Part shown: positions 53,720 to 63,321 of the stretch, in pieces
How the letters are laid out: each line of letters starts with the position of its first letter
How positions within the stretch are numbered: position 1 is the first letter of the stretch
DNA from: Candidatus Methanophagales archaeon
GTDB lineage: Archaea > Halobacteriota > Syntropharchaeia > Alkanophagales > Methanospirareceae
Length of the DNA: 64,000 nucleotides
Assembly: GCA_024699715.1 (NCBI GenBank)
Contig: JANPRD010000008.1
Location: 39,299 to 103,298, forward strand
Direction of reading: 5' to 3'
Notes under the pieces: model-generated
Told to the model about the DNA's origin: nothing
What the model saw: the letters and a program-made list of their open reading frames with translations, nothing else
Databases searched by the model: none
Translations under genes and position numbers: made by a program

Positions 53720-54292
53720 TCATTTCATTCCATGTATTTCTGAAATCTCGCCTCTGTGGCAGACGGTGCAAGGCTTCCCTCGCTTCAGATGGATGTCAAC
53801 GAGGTTCGTGTAAGGCTCTAAAGCGTTCGGATAGCCGTGGCACTGCTCACAAGTGGTGTTTCCGGGACCTTTCTGCGGGATATGTGGCTCCGGACTGCCA
53901 TGGCACTGCGTGCAAGCGACGACACCTGCGTGAACAGTGTGAACAGTGGCATTAGGACCGCCGTGGCAGCCTCCTAAATTCTCGTAGTCAAAGCATCCGG
54001 GCTTCCCATTCACCATGTATCCTCCTTTTGTGTGAGCTTCCAGATTTGCCGTCCTCTCTCTATTGTGGCACATGTCACAACTCAACTGCGTGACTGGCGT
54101 GGGCGTGGGCTTCACTGTTGCGGCAGGCGTCGCAGTCGGAACGGTCGGAGGTGTGGGCGAGGGCTTCGTAACTGGTGTCGGCGTCTGTGTGGGGGGCTTT
54201 GCAGGCGGCTTCGTCATCCACACTGCGACCCCTCCAATCGCCGCTATTACAATTACTGCTACCACAATCCCAGCAACCAACTTCGCTTCCAT
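53720..54292 (-). CDS. Multiheme cytochrome c with a CX8CH heme site
   Basis: Start MEAKLVAGIVVAVIVIAAIG at 54292, after GAGGAGAGCAA; an extension of six residues to 54310 is possible. One N-terminal helix anchors it, then a Pro/Thr stalk (about 27-68). Heme sites: CDMCH, CTQCH, CEQCH, CTVCH, plus CFDYENLGGCH (CX8CH), a spacing not normally used. Good candidate for an extracellular electron-transfer cytochrome. Confidence 0.85.
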   Translation of the reverse strand: MEAKLVAGIVVAVIVIAAIGGVAVWMTKPPAKPPTQTPTPVTKPSPTPPTVPTATPAATVKPTPTPVTQLSCDMCHNRERTANLEAHTKGGYMVNGKPGCFDYENLGGCHGGPNATVHTVHAGVVACTQCHGSPEPHIPQKGPGNTTCEQCHGYPNALEPYTNLVDIHLKRGKPCTVCHRGEISEIHGMK

Positions 54293-54337
54293 TTGCTCTC
54301 CTCTTCCCACGCACCTTTTAAATATCTTTCGGTTTTT

Positions 54338-55192
54338 TCATCTTCGCCTGAAACGCCGAATGTCAAAAGGAAGCGTCCCTTTCGTTCGCAGCACCGCCCA
54401 CGAGTAATATGCGAATGCGTAAATCACCAACGCAAGGAAGAAAATGCAAACAGTGACATTTTCCGCACTACCGACGGGCATCGCAACCCTTAGTGCTGCA
54501 TGTGTGAGTATGAATCCCGTAGGAACTATTATAATAGGCAGAAATACGAATAACCACGCCTCCGCTTTATTGAAAAGTTCAAATTCTGATGTGATAAGAA
54601 GCCACCAAAGGATAAAGAAGAGGAGGATTGCGTAGTGAGCATGCGGAATCATCGTCTCTACCATGAAAACAAAACCAGACATTGTGATTATTGCCAAGAA
54701 AATTGATTTCACTGCAAAGCCGATTGAAGTGCCTGGCGCTATTATGCCCTCAACTGTCGCAGGATTCGCAGATGCCTTCACCTGCCCCTCCATCACCGCA
54801 TCCACTTTCTTGTCTATGCCATTTAATCTCGCCTCCAATTCTTCCATCTGAACATGCACCTCCGCAAACTTGCGAAGAAGCGGCTCAAGCCGACGATAAA
54901 TGCCCTCTTCAAACGCAGATTCCACTAATTTACCGTAATAAATCGCCTTCCTGTATGTCTTTATGCAAGAATAGCATATCAAAAAACCCAAAAGCAGGAA
55001 AAGTGTGTCCACTCCTACACCCCATAAATCAATATGTTCCATGCTAATATCAATTACTAACGAGTAAAGAGAGAAAATAGTGAGAGCTAAGCCTATAAAA
55101 AACGCAACAGTTAATCCTATCTTCTCAAAAACCGAGACTGCTGTCCTTGGGTTCTTCCCACGCTTGACCATTTCAAATATGAGAAATCTCAA
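54338..55192 (-). CDS. Six-helix membrane protein with a coiled-coil loop, unknown function
   Basis: 284 residues. Two helices (about 25-47 and 62-80), a charged coiled-coil loop (about 90-135, RRLEPLLRKFAEVHVQMEEL), then four helices (about 155-265). No enzyme or heme motif seen. It is downstream in reading direction of no obvious partner but adjoins the cytochrome cluster; it could be a membrane partner in electron transfer, without direct evidence. Confidence 0.65.
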   Translation of the reverse strand: MRFLIFEMVKRGKNPRTAVSVFEKIGLTVAFFIGLALTIFSLYSLVIDISMEHIDLWGVGVDTLFLLLGFLICYSCIKTYRKAIYYGKLVESAFEEGIYRRLEPLLRKFAEVHVQMEELEARLNGIDKKVDAVMEGQVKASANPATVEGIIAPGTSIGFAVKSIFLAIITMSGFVFMVETMIPHAHYAILLFFILWWLLITSEFELFNKAEAWLFVFLPIIIVPTGFILTHAALRVAMPVGSAENVTVCIFFLALVIYAFAYYSWAVLRTKGTLPFDIRRFRRR

Positions 55193-55402
55193 ACTTAAAA
55201 TTTCTTTCTATTTTTCTTCTTTCCTCCTTCTCTTCTCTCCCTCTCTCCCTCCTTTCTCGGGAGTGAGAGCGTAGAAAGGATTTACGAGAAGCGTGCTCCT
55301 CTGTTCTCTGTATGCAGTTTCCCTCATTTCTTTTCTACGCCGTTTTCCACACTCTTCTACTGCGGAAGCAAGTTTTTAAGGAGGCGAGGAATTTTTAAAG
55401 GG

Positions 55403-55624
55403 ATGAAGAAGGTTTTTGGTGTGATTGGCGACCCGATAGAGCATAGCCTCTCGCCAGTTATGCACAACGCAGCATTTTCAGCGCTGAACATGGACGCAAT
55501 ATACCTCGCATTCAGGGTTTCGCCGAAAAATGTCGGAGATGCGATAAAGGGAGCGAAGAGTTTGGGCTTCGTCGGCTTAAATGTGACAATCCCGCTCAAA
55601 GAGAGAGGCGATTTTATATGTTGA
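55403..55624 (+). CDS. aroE: Shikimate dehydrogenase, N-terminal part
   Basis: [20 protein letters not shown] is the shikimate-binding start; [12 protein letters not shown] holds the catalytic Lys. The frame breaks at 55620 (one extra base in TTTTATATG), and [18 protein letters not shown] continues in the next frame. NADPH-dependent step of aromatic amino-acid synthesis. Confidence 0.9.
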   Translation: MKKVFGVIGDPIEHSLSPVMHNAAFSALNMDAIYLAFRVSPKNVGDAIKGAKSLGFVGLNVTIPLKERGDFIC

Positions 55625-56288
55625 GCCTGATGAAATAGCATCAAAAATAGGAGCAATAAACACAATAGACTTCAAAAGTGAGCCTCCAAAGGGATATAAT
55701 ACCGATGGCATCGCAGCCTTAAATGTGCTTGAGTCTGCGGTTGGAAGCGTTAAAGGCAAGCGAGTGCTGATTTTAGGAGCTGGTGGTGCTGCGAAGGCGA
55801 TTGCTTTCTACCTTGCGAGCGCTGGAGCTCTCGTGAAAATCGCAAACAGGACGATTGAGCGTGCTGCTGAAATCGCCTCAAAGCTGGAAAACGCCTCCTA
55901 CACAGGTTTAGACAATTTAGAAAGGCATATTGCGGATGCTGACATCCTCGTGAACGCAACTTCCGTCGGAATGTATCCGAAAATTGAAGAAACGCTTGTG
56001 ACTGCTGAGATGATGCATTCAGATTTGGTCGTTTTTGACATTGTTTATAATCCTGTTGAGACGAGATTGCTGAGGGAGGCGAAGAAAGCGGGCGTTAAGC
56101 GGCGGATTGACGGCGTTAAAATGCTCGTATTTCAGGGTGCAGCATCATTTAAAATATGGACGGGTATCTCTCCACCGCTGGATGTGATGGAATCTGCGGT
56201 GAGAAAAGCCCTTCAGTCAGCGAATAGCAAGGCGAAGAGCGAGGCGAAGAGCGAAGCGAAGAGCAAAGAGAGTGCGTTGGAGCGTTGA
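55620..56288 (+). CDS. aroE: Shikimate dehydrogenase, C-terminal part
   Basis: Continues the fragment above: [13 protein letters not shown], then the NADP-binding fold [69 protein letters not shown] and [14 protein letters not shown] clean ATG-bounded open frame starts at 55725. The last 20 residues are an Ala/Lys/Ser/Glu repeat ([15 protein letters not shown]), outside the fold. Confidence 0.9.
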   Translation, partial: VEPDEIASKIGAINTIDFKSEPPKGYNTDGIAALNVLESAVGSVKGKRVLILGAGGAAKAIAFYLASAGALVKIANRTIERAAEIASKLENASYTGLDNLERHIADADILVNATSVGMYPKIEETLVTAEMMHSDLVVFDIVYNPVETRLLREAKKAGVKRRIDGVKMLVFQGAASFKIWTGISPPLDVMESAVRKALQSANSKAKSEAKSEAKSKESALER

Positions 56289-56305
56289 GCAAGCGAAGAG
56301 GAAAA

Positions 56306-57473
56306 TCAGAGTTTCTTTCTTGCGACCTCCACATATTTCACGCCTCCGTTTCGGATGAAAGCGAAGAGCATGCGTTTTCTGACGCCGTGAGCGAGTCTTA
56401 CTGCTCTTGCGAGTTCATGCGTGCTGAAAGTATGCTCTGCGGGTAGAACATGCACGAGAAAAGCGGAGTGCTTGTCGCAGGAAGCCTCGTAAACACGGAA
56501 GTGCGAGCCGAATTTGAAGCCCGTTTTCGGGATTAAGCCTCGCTCACGCAAGTCCTCGTAGACCGCAAATTTCGCAGAGAAGCATTCATCAACCGCACTC
56601 GCATGCTTCACGAATTGGGGAAAATCCATTCTTGCGGAAACTGCTTCTTTCACATTCTCACATTCTTCCCCTGCTACCCCCACCTTTGCCCTCGCCCTCG
56701 CACCCTCACTCGCATTCTTGACCGAAATGATTCCCTTTTTGAGCAGGTAAGCCGCTTCAACGAGAGAGAGTTGAAGTTTTCCTTCTTGCGTGAGTGTGCC
56801 GAAGTCGTGGATGTGCCTCACATTCTCCGCATCCCAAATGAAAACTCTGTCGCCGAGCAGGCTCGCTTCCGCTGCTGTTGCTCCCTCTTTTCTTCCGCCT
56901 TCCTTTTGCTCTTCCGCCTCGTTGCGAAGCGTGTCCGCCGCTTTGAATGAGCGAACTTCGTAGTAAGTGATGTCGCTTTCCTCGTCGACAATTGCCAAAA
57001 TCGCCTCCTTTCGCATGTTTTCGGCGAGAGATGCGAGCCTTTCAATTTCGGCGAGAGAGACAGCGTCCCTTTCGGATAAAATGCGAATGAACGCCTTTGC
57101 AGGCTTCTCCCCCTTTGAGCCACGAGGGAAAAGCCAGAAGAAATCCTTCCCGCAGCGAACTGCATATCCTCGCTCCCTTAAGTCCTTGAACACGATGTAG
57201 CGGAGCATGAATCTCGGCTGAATCGCAAGAGCAACACTCAAAAATCCCTCAACACTTAACTCCTTTCCCTCCGCATCCTCCACACGCAATTTGCCTTTCT
57301 CCACAAGAAATGCTGCTTCCTCAAGCGAAAGACGCTCGGCTTCAAGCCACGCTTTTGCCTTCTCACTACCACCTTTACCCTTACCCCCTTACCCCCCTAC
57401 CCTCAATTAGAGAGACAAAAACGATTTCTTCGCCCTCTGCCACCTTCGCTTTCCGAAGAACGCCTCGCACCAT
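56306..57473 (-). CDS. endA: tRNA-splicing endonuclease, duplicated-domain form (frameshift near N-terminus)
   Basis: Two tandem endonuclease repeats: a degenerate first one (LSLEEAAFLVEKGKLRVEDA, FVFKDLRERG-type IVFKDLRERGYAVRCGKDFF) and an active second one (LQLSLVEAAYLLKKGIISV, VYEDLRERGLIPKTGFKFG, then Tyr in HFRVYEA, His in KHSAFLVHVLP and Lys in GVRKRMLFAFI). This is the homodimeric form. The clean frame starts at a GTG (57304), but similarity continues upstream (EKAKAWLEAERLS); an extra G in a G5 run near 57388 separates it from ATG 57473 (MVRGVLRKAKVAEGEE). It starts directly after moeA ends. Confidence 0.88.
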
Positions 57474-57474
57474 T

Positions 57475-57795
57475 TTATAAAAGGGGAAAATTATTTGGCG
57501 TCAAAAGACGGATTTCAACCGTTTCGCCTGCTTCCACAATTTCACGACCCTTCTCAACGAATATGTAGCCGTCTGCGCTTGCGAGTGTTGAGACCGCACC
57601 TGAACCCTTCAAAATCGGCGTCGCAAGCATTTCACCGCCAGAAGAACGCTCCAAGCGGACAAAAACAAACTCATTTCTGCCTTTCTCTGAAATTATGCGC
57701 TGCGAAGTCCTCGCTTTCATGCATTTCTCCTCCACCCTTTCAGCGGTTCCTGTGTTTGTGGCTGCTGAAATGCGTTTCAAGAAAGGAGCGACGAA
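57475..57795 (-). CDS. moeA: Molybdopterin molybdenumtransferase MoeA, C-terminal part
   Basis: Contains domain IV of MoeA: LKRISAATNTGTAERVEEKC, FVFVRLERSSGGEMLATPIL, GSGAVSTLASADGYIFVEKG, ETVEIRLL. It continues the fragment at 57740-58870 after one extra C near 57795 (FFQ-LFVAPFLKR). Confidence 0.85.
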   Translation of the reverse strand, partial: FVAPFLKRISAATNTGTAERVEEKCMKARTSQRIISEKGRNEFVFVRLERSSGGEMLATPILKGSGAVSTLASADGYIFVEKGREIVEAGETVEIRLLTPNNFPLL

Positions 57796-58870
57796 GAGGC
57801 TGAAAGAAAGCAGACGCGGATGTCGGATTTCCGGGCAGTGCGAAGAGCGGCTTTCCTGAAAAAATGCCGAATGCGAAAGGCTTCCCGGGCTTTATGTCAA
57901 CGCCATGCACGAGTATTTCACCATTCCGCTCCAAAACCGCAGGAACAATGTCTCCAGCACCCGCAGAAGTCCCGCCTGAGACGACAAAAACATCCACTTC
58001 CCCACAGGAAGATGTTCCTTGCTGAAACGCTGACTTTAACCTCGCCTCTATTTCATCAAAATCGTCAGGAGCAACGCCCAATTGGACTGGAACGCAACCG
58101 CAGAGCCTCACAGCGTCGGAGATTGTTCTCATGTTAACATCGTAGATTTTACCCGGAGGAAGCTTAGTGTGGTCAACGCTCACGATTTCGTTTCCTGTTG
58201 AGAGAACGCCGACCTTCACCTTCTTCCTCACGAGAACTTCAGAGAAACCGCATGCTGCAAGCAAACCCGTCTCACGAGGCGTGAGCAGCGTCCCTTCAGA
58301 CAATATTCGCTCCCCCTTCCTGATGTCTGAGCCTGCCCGCTGGACATTCTCCGCAGGAACAACAGGCTTGAATATTTTGACCTTCACCTTTTCACTGCCT
58401 TCTCCCTCCGCTCCGACAACGAAACGCTGCTCGCCACCACCTCTCCCTCCGCTACCACCACCGCTACCGCTCTTCTCTGCCAATTCCGTGTTCTCAACCT
58501 TGACGACCGCATCTGCGCCTGCAGGCATCGGCGCTCCTGTTGAGATTGCGACGCAAGTGCCTCGCTGAACGCTCACCTTAGGAACTTCGCCAGCTCGCAA
58601 CTCTCCTCGCAGTGAAAGCACCGCAGGAGCGTCCTCTTCTGCGTAAAATGTGTCCTCCGCAATAACTGCGTAGCCGTCCACCGTCGCTCTGTCAAATGGA
58701 GGAATGTCAAAGGGAGCATGCAAATCCGCTGCTGAAATCCTGCCGAGTGCTTCGCTTAAATGCACACGCTCCTTCTTCGCAGAAATCTCTCGTGAAACGC
58801 TCTCCGCAACCCGTAGAATCACATTAAGAGCCTCATCAATACTCACAACACGCAAGAACTCCCGCCCCAT
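57740..58870 (-). CDS. moeA: Molybdopterin molybdenumtransferase MoeA, main part
   Basis: PPFDRATVDGYAVIAEDTFY, AISTGAPMPAGADAVVKVEN, KVGVLSTGNEIVSVD, GKIYDVNMRTISDAVRLCG, VFVVSGGTSAGAGDIVPAVL, FSGKPLFALPGNPTSA are the MoeA hallmarks. It inserts molybdenum or tungsten into the pterin, fitting the tungsten-type oxidoreductase at the end of the window. A Gly-rich insert (SGSGGGSGGRGGG) is unusual. It shares the strand and spacing with radA, slipin and endA. Confidence 0.9.
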   Translation of the reverse strand: MGREFLRVVSIDEALNVILRVAESVSREISAKKERVHLSEALGRISAADLHAPFDIPPFDRATVDGYAVIAEDTFYAEEDAPAVLSLRGELRAGEVPKVSVQRGTCVAISTGAPMPAGADAVVKVENTELAEKSGSGGGSGGRGGGEQRFVVGAEGEGSEKVKVKIFKPVVPAENVQRAGSDIRKGERILSEGTLLTPRETGLLAACGFSEVLVRKKVKVGVLSTGNEIVSVDHTKLPPGKIYDVNMRTISDAVRLCGCVPVQLGVAPDDFDEIEARLKSAFQQGTSSCGEVDVFVVSGGTSAGAGDIVPAVLERNGEILVHGVDIKPGKPFAFGIFSGKPLFALPGNPTSASAFFQPLRRSFLETHFSSHKHRNR

Positions 58871-58900
58871 TTCCCACTACGCTTTGCATCATTACCGCTA

Positions 58901-59734
58901 CTACTCCGCACTCGCACCACCACTACCGCCACTACTACCGCCACTACTACTGCCACTGCTTCCACTATTCTCACGAGTTTGAGTGCGTAAGAAGCCGAGA
59001 GGCTCAAGCATTTCAACAGGGAAAGGAATAATGACGGTTGAAGCTTTCTCTTCTGTTGCTTCCGTTATAGTTTGGAGCATTCTTATGAATAGACCGCCCT
59101 TCTGCTTTGCGAGGACTTCTGCGGCTTCCGCAATCTTTTTTGCTGCTTGGAACTCTCCTTCTGCTGCGATAATCCTGCGTCTCCGCTCTCGCTCCGCTTC
59201 TGCTTGAGCAGCCATCGCCCGCTGCATGCCCTCAGGTAGCATGACATCCTTTATCTCAACCGCAGAGACCTTAATGCCCCATGGGTCTGTCGCCTCGTCA
59301 ATAATGCTCTGCAGACGCTGATTCAATTTCTCCCGCTCCGAAAGCAGTTCATCCAATTCCGCCTGACCAATCACGCTTCTTATTGTCGTTAGCGCAATCT
59401 GAGCGGTCGCATAAGAGTAATTCTCAACTTCCGTAACCGCCTTCTCAGGGTCAACTACACGATAATACACGACAGCATTCACCTTTGTTGTGACATTATC
59501 CTTCGTTATCACTTCTTGCGGTGGCACATCAAACACAGCAGTTCGCAAATCCACCTTCACCATGCTGTCAACGATTGGAATAATGAAGAAAAGACCCGGT
59601 CCTTTCGCACCTACGAGCCTTCCGAGCCTGAAAATCACGCCCCTTTCGTATTCCTTCACCACTCGTATTGATGCCGCAAGCAGAATTAGCAGAAACAGCA
59701 ATAATATCGCAACAAGCCACAATATCCACGCCAT
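58901..59734 (-). CDS. Slipin/stomatin-like SPFH membrane protein
   Basis: 277 residues. An N-terminal helix (about 3-24), then the SPFH domain: [80 protein letters not shown], and the coiled coil [20 protein letters not shown]. Usually paired with an NfeD protease partner, which is absent here. It ends in a Ser/Gly-only tail ([18 protein letters not shown]). Confidence 0.88.
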   Translation of the reverse strand: MAWILWLVAILLLFLLILLAASIRVVKEYERGVIFRLGRLVGAKGPGLFFIIPIVDSMVKVDLRTAVFDVPPQEVITKDNVTTKVNAVVYYRVVDPEKAVTEVENYSYATAQIALTTIRSVIGQAELDELLSEREKLNQRLQSIIDEATDPWGIKVSAVEIKDVMLPEGMQRAMAAQAEAERERRRRIIAAEGEFQAAKKIAEAAEVLAKQKGGLFIRMLQTITEATEEKASTVIIPFPVEMLEPLGFLRTQTRENSGSSGSSSGGSSGGSGGASAE

Positions 59735-59789
59735 CTTCTCCCTCCTTTTTTATTTTTCACACAAACAGGCGATAAAGGGGTTTTACAAC

Positions 59790-60740
59790 TCACGCATCTC
59801 GTATGCCCTCTCTCACAACGGCAAAAACAACCTCTCCTTCAGGCAGATAAGGCGAATCAACGAGCCTCGCAATCCGCTTCTCGCCCTTTGATTTCCTCAA
59901 ATATACTCTGAAAGTTGCTGTGTGTGCGACAATATGACCTCCGACGGGCTTTGTGGGGTCTGCGAAGAACACATCAGGTCTCGCTTGCACCTGATTAGTT
60001 ATCATTACTGCCGCATTAAAAAGGTCTCCGAACCTCAAAGCGTCGTGCAAATGCTTATTTATTTTCTGTTGTCGGTCGGCGAGTGTCCCTCTACCGACAT
60101 ATTCGGTGCGGAAGTGAGCGGTTGCAGAGTCAATGATAAGTAAGCGAACGGGCTTCTCCGTGTCTTTCAACTCCTCTGCGAGTTCAGTCGCCTTCTCAAC
60201 AAGAAGCATCTGGTGGTTTGAGTTGTAAGCACGAGCAACATGAATATTCCTCAACGCCTCCTCCGGCTCTAACCCGACGGCAGTCGCCATCTCCGCAATC
60301 CTTTCTGGGCGGAATGTGTTCTCCGTGTCTATTATAATTGCGGAGCCGTTCAGCCCTCCCTGCTCCTCAGGAAGCTGCACATTCACAGCGAGTTGGTGTG
60401 CGATTTGCGTCTTTCCACTACCGAACTCACCGTAAAATTCAGTGATTGCCTGCGTCTCTATGCCTCCTCCGAGGAGTGAGTCAAGCGCTTTTGAGCCTGT
60501 TGTGAGCTTTCTTATGCTTTTCCTGCGCTCTAAAATCTTTTCACCCGTCTCAAAACCGCCAATATCTACCGCTTCACGAGCAGCACTTATTATCTTCGCA
60601 GCTACCGCCTCCCCTATCTCCGCAGCAGCAGCGAGCTCCGCAGGCGTAGCCACCGCTACCGCCTCTACCGAGTGGTATCCCGCCTCCCTCAACTTCTCCG
60701 CTGTCGCAGAACCCACGCCGGGTAATTCCTCTAACTCCAT
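59790..60740 (-). CDS. radA: DNA repair and recombination protein RadA
   Basis: 316 residues. An N-terminal helix-hairpin-helix ([20 protein letters not shown]), the ISGG-like [20 protein letters not shown], Walker [10 protein letters not shown], Walker [16 protein letters not shown], and loop 2 [20 protein letters not shown] with [12 protein letters not shown]. Archaeal Rad51 recombinase, full length. Confidence 0.95.
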   Translation of the reverse strand: MELEELPGVGSATAEKLREAGYHSVEAVAVATPAELAAAAEIGEAVAAKIISAAREAVDIGGFETGEKILERRKSIRKLTTGSKALDSLLGGGIETQAITEFYGEFGSGKTQIAHQLAVNVQLPEEQGGLNGSAIIIDTENTFRPERIAEMATAVGLEPEEALRNIHVARAYNSNHQMLLVEKATELAEELKDTEKPVRLLIIDSATAHFRTEYVGRGTLADRQQKINKHLHDALRFGDLFNAAVMITNQVQARPDVFFADPTKPVGGHIVAHTATFRVYLRKSKGEKRIARLVDSPYLPEGEVVFAVVREGIRDA

Positions 60741-60788
60741 TCCTCTCTTCTCCTCCTTCTCCCCTCCCTCTTTCCTCTCCTTTTGCTC

Positions 60789-61760
60789 TCAATTCTTAAA
60801 TACTTTGAGTGCAAGCACATCCGCCAGCTTCGGATATTTCCCTTTCTGTAAGTGAACAGCAGCGGCAGCGTTCCCGAACCTCAAGCATTCCTTCGGTGAG
60901 CGTCCTTTAAGCAGAGCGAAGATGAAGCCTGCGTTGAACACATCTCCTGCACCTGTCGGATGCAAAGGCACGACTTCAAACGCCTCGCATTCAATCTCAA
61001 AATCACGGCAGAACCACGCAGAACCCCTCTCGCCACGATGCACAACAACATTCTTGCATCCTGAACGCAGCAATTCTCGCTCTCCTTCGCCACCCGCAGG
61101 CTTTCCGCTCAACGCTTCTACCTCCGACTCGTTCACAAACAAGAAGTCAACGAATGGCAGAAACTCAAACACGCTCCTCCTCGCAAAATCCGTCCAACCG
61201 ATGAAAGCACTCCAGCCGATGTCCACGCCTGTGCGTGCATCATGCTGCGATGCATATGAAAGCATCTCTCTATTCGCCTCAAAAAGCCCTTCCGTGTTCC
61301 AATGTCCTGCACGCATCAGAAATTTCGTCCTGCGTAAAGCGGTGAAGAGGTTCAAATCCGCCAAGTCCTCCGCCTTCAAATCCAAATTCGCACCTCTGTC
61401 TGTCAGCATTGAACGGCTGCCGTCCTCAAATGCGATGCTCACGGTGATGCCCGGTCTTCCTCCCGCTGTGCGTGAGGGGAAGCACTCAACGCCACACTTC
61501 CGCAGTTCTGCGAGAAGCCATGCTGAAATCGCATCCTCTCCGCACTTGCAGAAGAAAGCAGTTCGCAAACCGAGAGAGGCACACGCAGCCGCACAGTTCC
61601 CCGCTTGACCTCCCAAACTGACGAAGAACTCGCAACCTGTCTGGCGGTCTCTCTTTGGGTAGTCCCGCAAAGGCTTCGTCGCAATATCGCAAAACAGGTC
61701 GCCCACCACAACAACATCGTATTCCTTTTTCTCCTCTTTGCTCTGTTTGCGTTCAGGCAT
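60789..61760 (-). CDS. PfkB-family carbohydrate or nucleoside kinase
   Basis: VVVVGDLFCDI start, SLGGQAGNCAAACASLGLRT (substrate and PfkB signature 1), DIGWSAFIGW, FLFVNESEVEALSG and PTGAGDVFNAGFIFALLKGR (signature 2, catalytic Asp in GAGD). The substrate cannot be told; ribokinase- and nucleoside-kinase-type both fit. ATG 61760 after GAGAGAAAAAAGGA is chosen over the open extension to 61829. First gene of the minus-strand run. Confidence 0.88.
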   Translation of the reverse strand: MPERKQSKEEKKEYDVVVVGDLFCDIATKPLRDYPKRDRQTGCEFFVSLGGQAGNCAAACASLGLRTAFFCKCGEDAISAWLLAELRKCGVECFPSRTAGGRPGITVSIAFEDGSRSMLTDRGANLDLKAEDLADLNLFTALRRTKFLMRAGHWNTEGLFEANREMLSYASQHDARTGVDIGWSAFIGWTDFARRSVFEFLPFVDFLFVNESEVEALSGKPAGGEGERELLRSGCKNVVVHRGERGSAWFCRDFEIECEAFEVVPLHPTGAGDVFNAGFIFALLKGRSPKECLRFGNAAAAVHLQKGKYPKLADVLALKVFKN

Positions 61761-62118
61761 TCCTTTTTTTCTCTCCCCTTCAACCCCCCTTAAGCGTCGG
61801 GAATATTTGTATAAGGGTGAGACGATCACATATATCAGATGAGTGTGTGTGAGGGGGACTGCGCAGAGAAGCGAGCGGCTTGAAAACTCATCTTTAAGGT
61901 GTTAAACACGGACTAAGGTAGGATTGAAAGCTGACTAGAGAGAAGCGAATGAGTTAAACACGGACTAAGGTAGAGCTGGGGGAGGGAGAAAAGCAGATTA
62001 ACGCACGGATTCTGTTTTGGGGGAGGAGATGGTCATTTATTCCTCCAGTTCATTTGTTAGAATGAGCCGGCAAGGAAAGATTTAGAGTTTAGTGGAAAAT
62101 CGAGCTTAGTTCAGTCTC
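61761..62118. other. Intergenic region with a 21-bp direct repeat and kinase promoter
   Basis: No gene is seen. TTATACAAATATTCC (minus strand, about 61800-61815) is a TATA-like element for the kinase operon. Two identical 21-bp repeats are annotated separately. The rest is purine-rich without obvious structure. Confidence 0.4.
61901..61973. repeat. 21-bp exact direct repeat, two copies
   Basis: Identical 21-mers at 61901-61921 and 61953-61973, starting GTTAAACACGGACTAAGG, with 31 bp between. Five turns of helix (52 bp) separate the start points, so both face the same side of DNA. Upstream of the kinase operon. Confidence 0.7.
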
Positions 62119-63321
62119 TCACTTTTGATTATTCCTTTTCAGTGAGTAGAGTTCATCTGCGACATCTGAGAGACCGAACTTCTCAAGTGTCTCTCGCTTT
62201 GGGACGCCATTTTCGTCCCAGCCCCGCTTCTCGTAGTAAATACTGAGCATCTTCTCGTATTTTTCCCTTTTCACTCGCTTCCCCTCGTTCGGACCGCCTC
62301 GCAAAGGCTCCTCAAACACCCTCGGTGGCGGGTAGTCGTCCTTTCTTCTGATGCCGAGCATGACTGCGATTGCCCTCGTGAGATTGTAAATTGCGTCTGA
62401 GCGGAAAAGCAGCTCATCAATCGTCGTTTCAACGCCAGTCGCAGCCGAAAAAGCCTCGGCATAAAACCTCTCGCTCAAACCGAGCTCAATCCAAGGCAGC
62501 CTGCAAACGCCGAGCATGTCAAAGAGTGGGCGAACTGCCTGATGGTAAAGCACTAAATCCACTTTCTCCTCCAAGCTCCATTTCTCCCCGACTTCAAGCT
62601 CCTTCGCTATCGGCCACGCTCGGTTGTGGTGCGCTCCGATGTCGCAAGTGCCGTAAGCGAGAGCCATGCACTCGGAGGCGTGAGCGTCGTAAGCACTCTG
62701 CTCTAAATATTTCACTTGCGAAATCAAGTTATTCATCTCTTTCCACTTCTTAATGACACCGAAAGAGCCTTCAGCAAGCACATCTCCAATACCCTTGCGG
62801 TGAGCAATCATCTCAATTAACGCCAAAATCTCATCCTGCGAGCCCCACTTTACGCTGAATCCCACCTCTTCCTCCGAAATAATGCCCCTTTCTTGTGCCT
62901 CAATTACCGCAGCGATGAGATTTCCTGTCGAAATCGTGTCCATTCCGAGCTCGTCGCAGAGGTAATTCGCTCTCACCACGAAGGAGAAGTCGTCTATGCC
63001 GATGTTAGAGCTGAACATGCATGTCGTCTCGTATTCAGGACCTTCAACAACAGTGCCTCTGAAGCGCCCTTCTTTCACGAGGCATATATTTCCGCATGCC
63101 ATTGAGCAGGCGAAGCAAGCGGTGTTCCCTATTTTGAACCTGCGAACCATTTCATCGCCATTCACACGAGTGGCGCCATCAAAAACGCCCGCTCTGAAGT
63201 TGAATGAGGGGAGAACGCCAATAGTATTCAAATAATCCACGACGCTCATTAAGCCCTGCTCCTGCCAGAGGTCAAATAGAGAAATGATTTCGCAAGTATT
63301 CAAACGCTTTCTCTGCGACAC
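62119..63321 (-). CDS. Aldehyde:ferredoxin oxidoreductase (tungsten), C-terminal part
   Basis: CFACSMACGNICLV supplies three Cys of the 4Fe-4S cluster, GVCRLPW the fourth. EYETTCMFSSNIGIDDFSFV and LGMDTISTGNLIAAVIEAQE are family blocks. In frame from EIISLFDLWQEQGLMSVVDY; a single-base break at about 63297 separates it from the N-terminal part. Confidence 0.9.
   Translation of the reverse strand: MSQRKRLNTCEIISLFDLWQEQGLMSVVDYLNTIGVLPSFNFRAGVFDGATRVNGDEMVRRFKIGNTACFACSMACGNICLVKEGRFRGTVVEGPEYETTCMFSSNIGIDDFSFVVRANYLCDELGMDTISTGNLIAAVIEAQERGIISEEEVGFSVKWGSQDEILALIEMIAHRKGIGDVLAEGSFGVIKKWKEMNNLISQVKYLEQSAYDAHASECMALAYGTCDIGAHHNRAWPIAKELEVGEKWSLEEKVDLVLYHQAVRPLFDMLGVCRLPWIELGLSERFYAEAFSAATGVETTIDELLFRSDAIYNLTRAIAVMLGIRRKDDYPPPRVFEEPLRGGPNEGKRVKREKYEKMLSIYYEKRGWDENGVPKRETLEKFGLSDVADELYSLKRNNQK

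Noticed and set aside
60922..61608. 228-codon open frame on the plus strand
   Set aside because: Antisense to the PfkB-family kinase, which has all its motifs; the translation is Ser/Arg-rich shadow sequence.
61901..61973. CRISPR remnant or transposon ends
   Set aside because: Only two 21-bp copies with no cas genes, no inverted partner and no transposase nearby.
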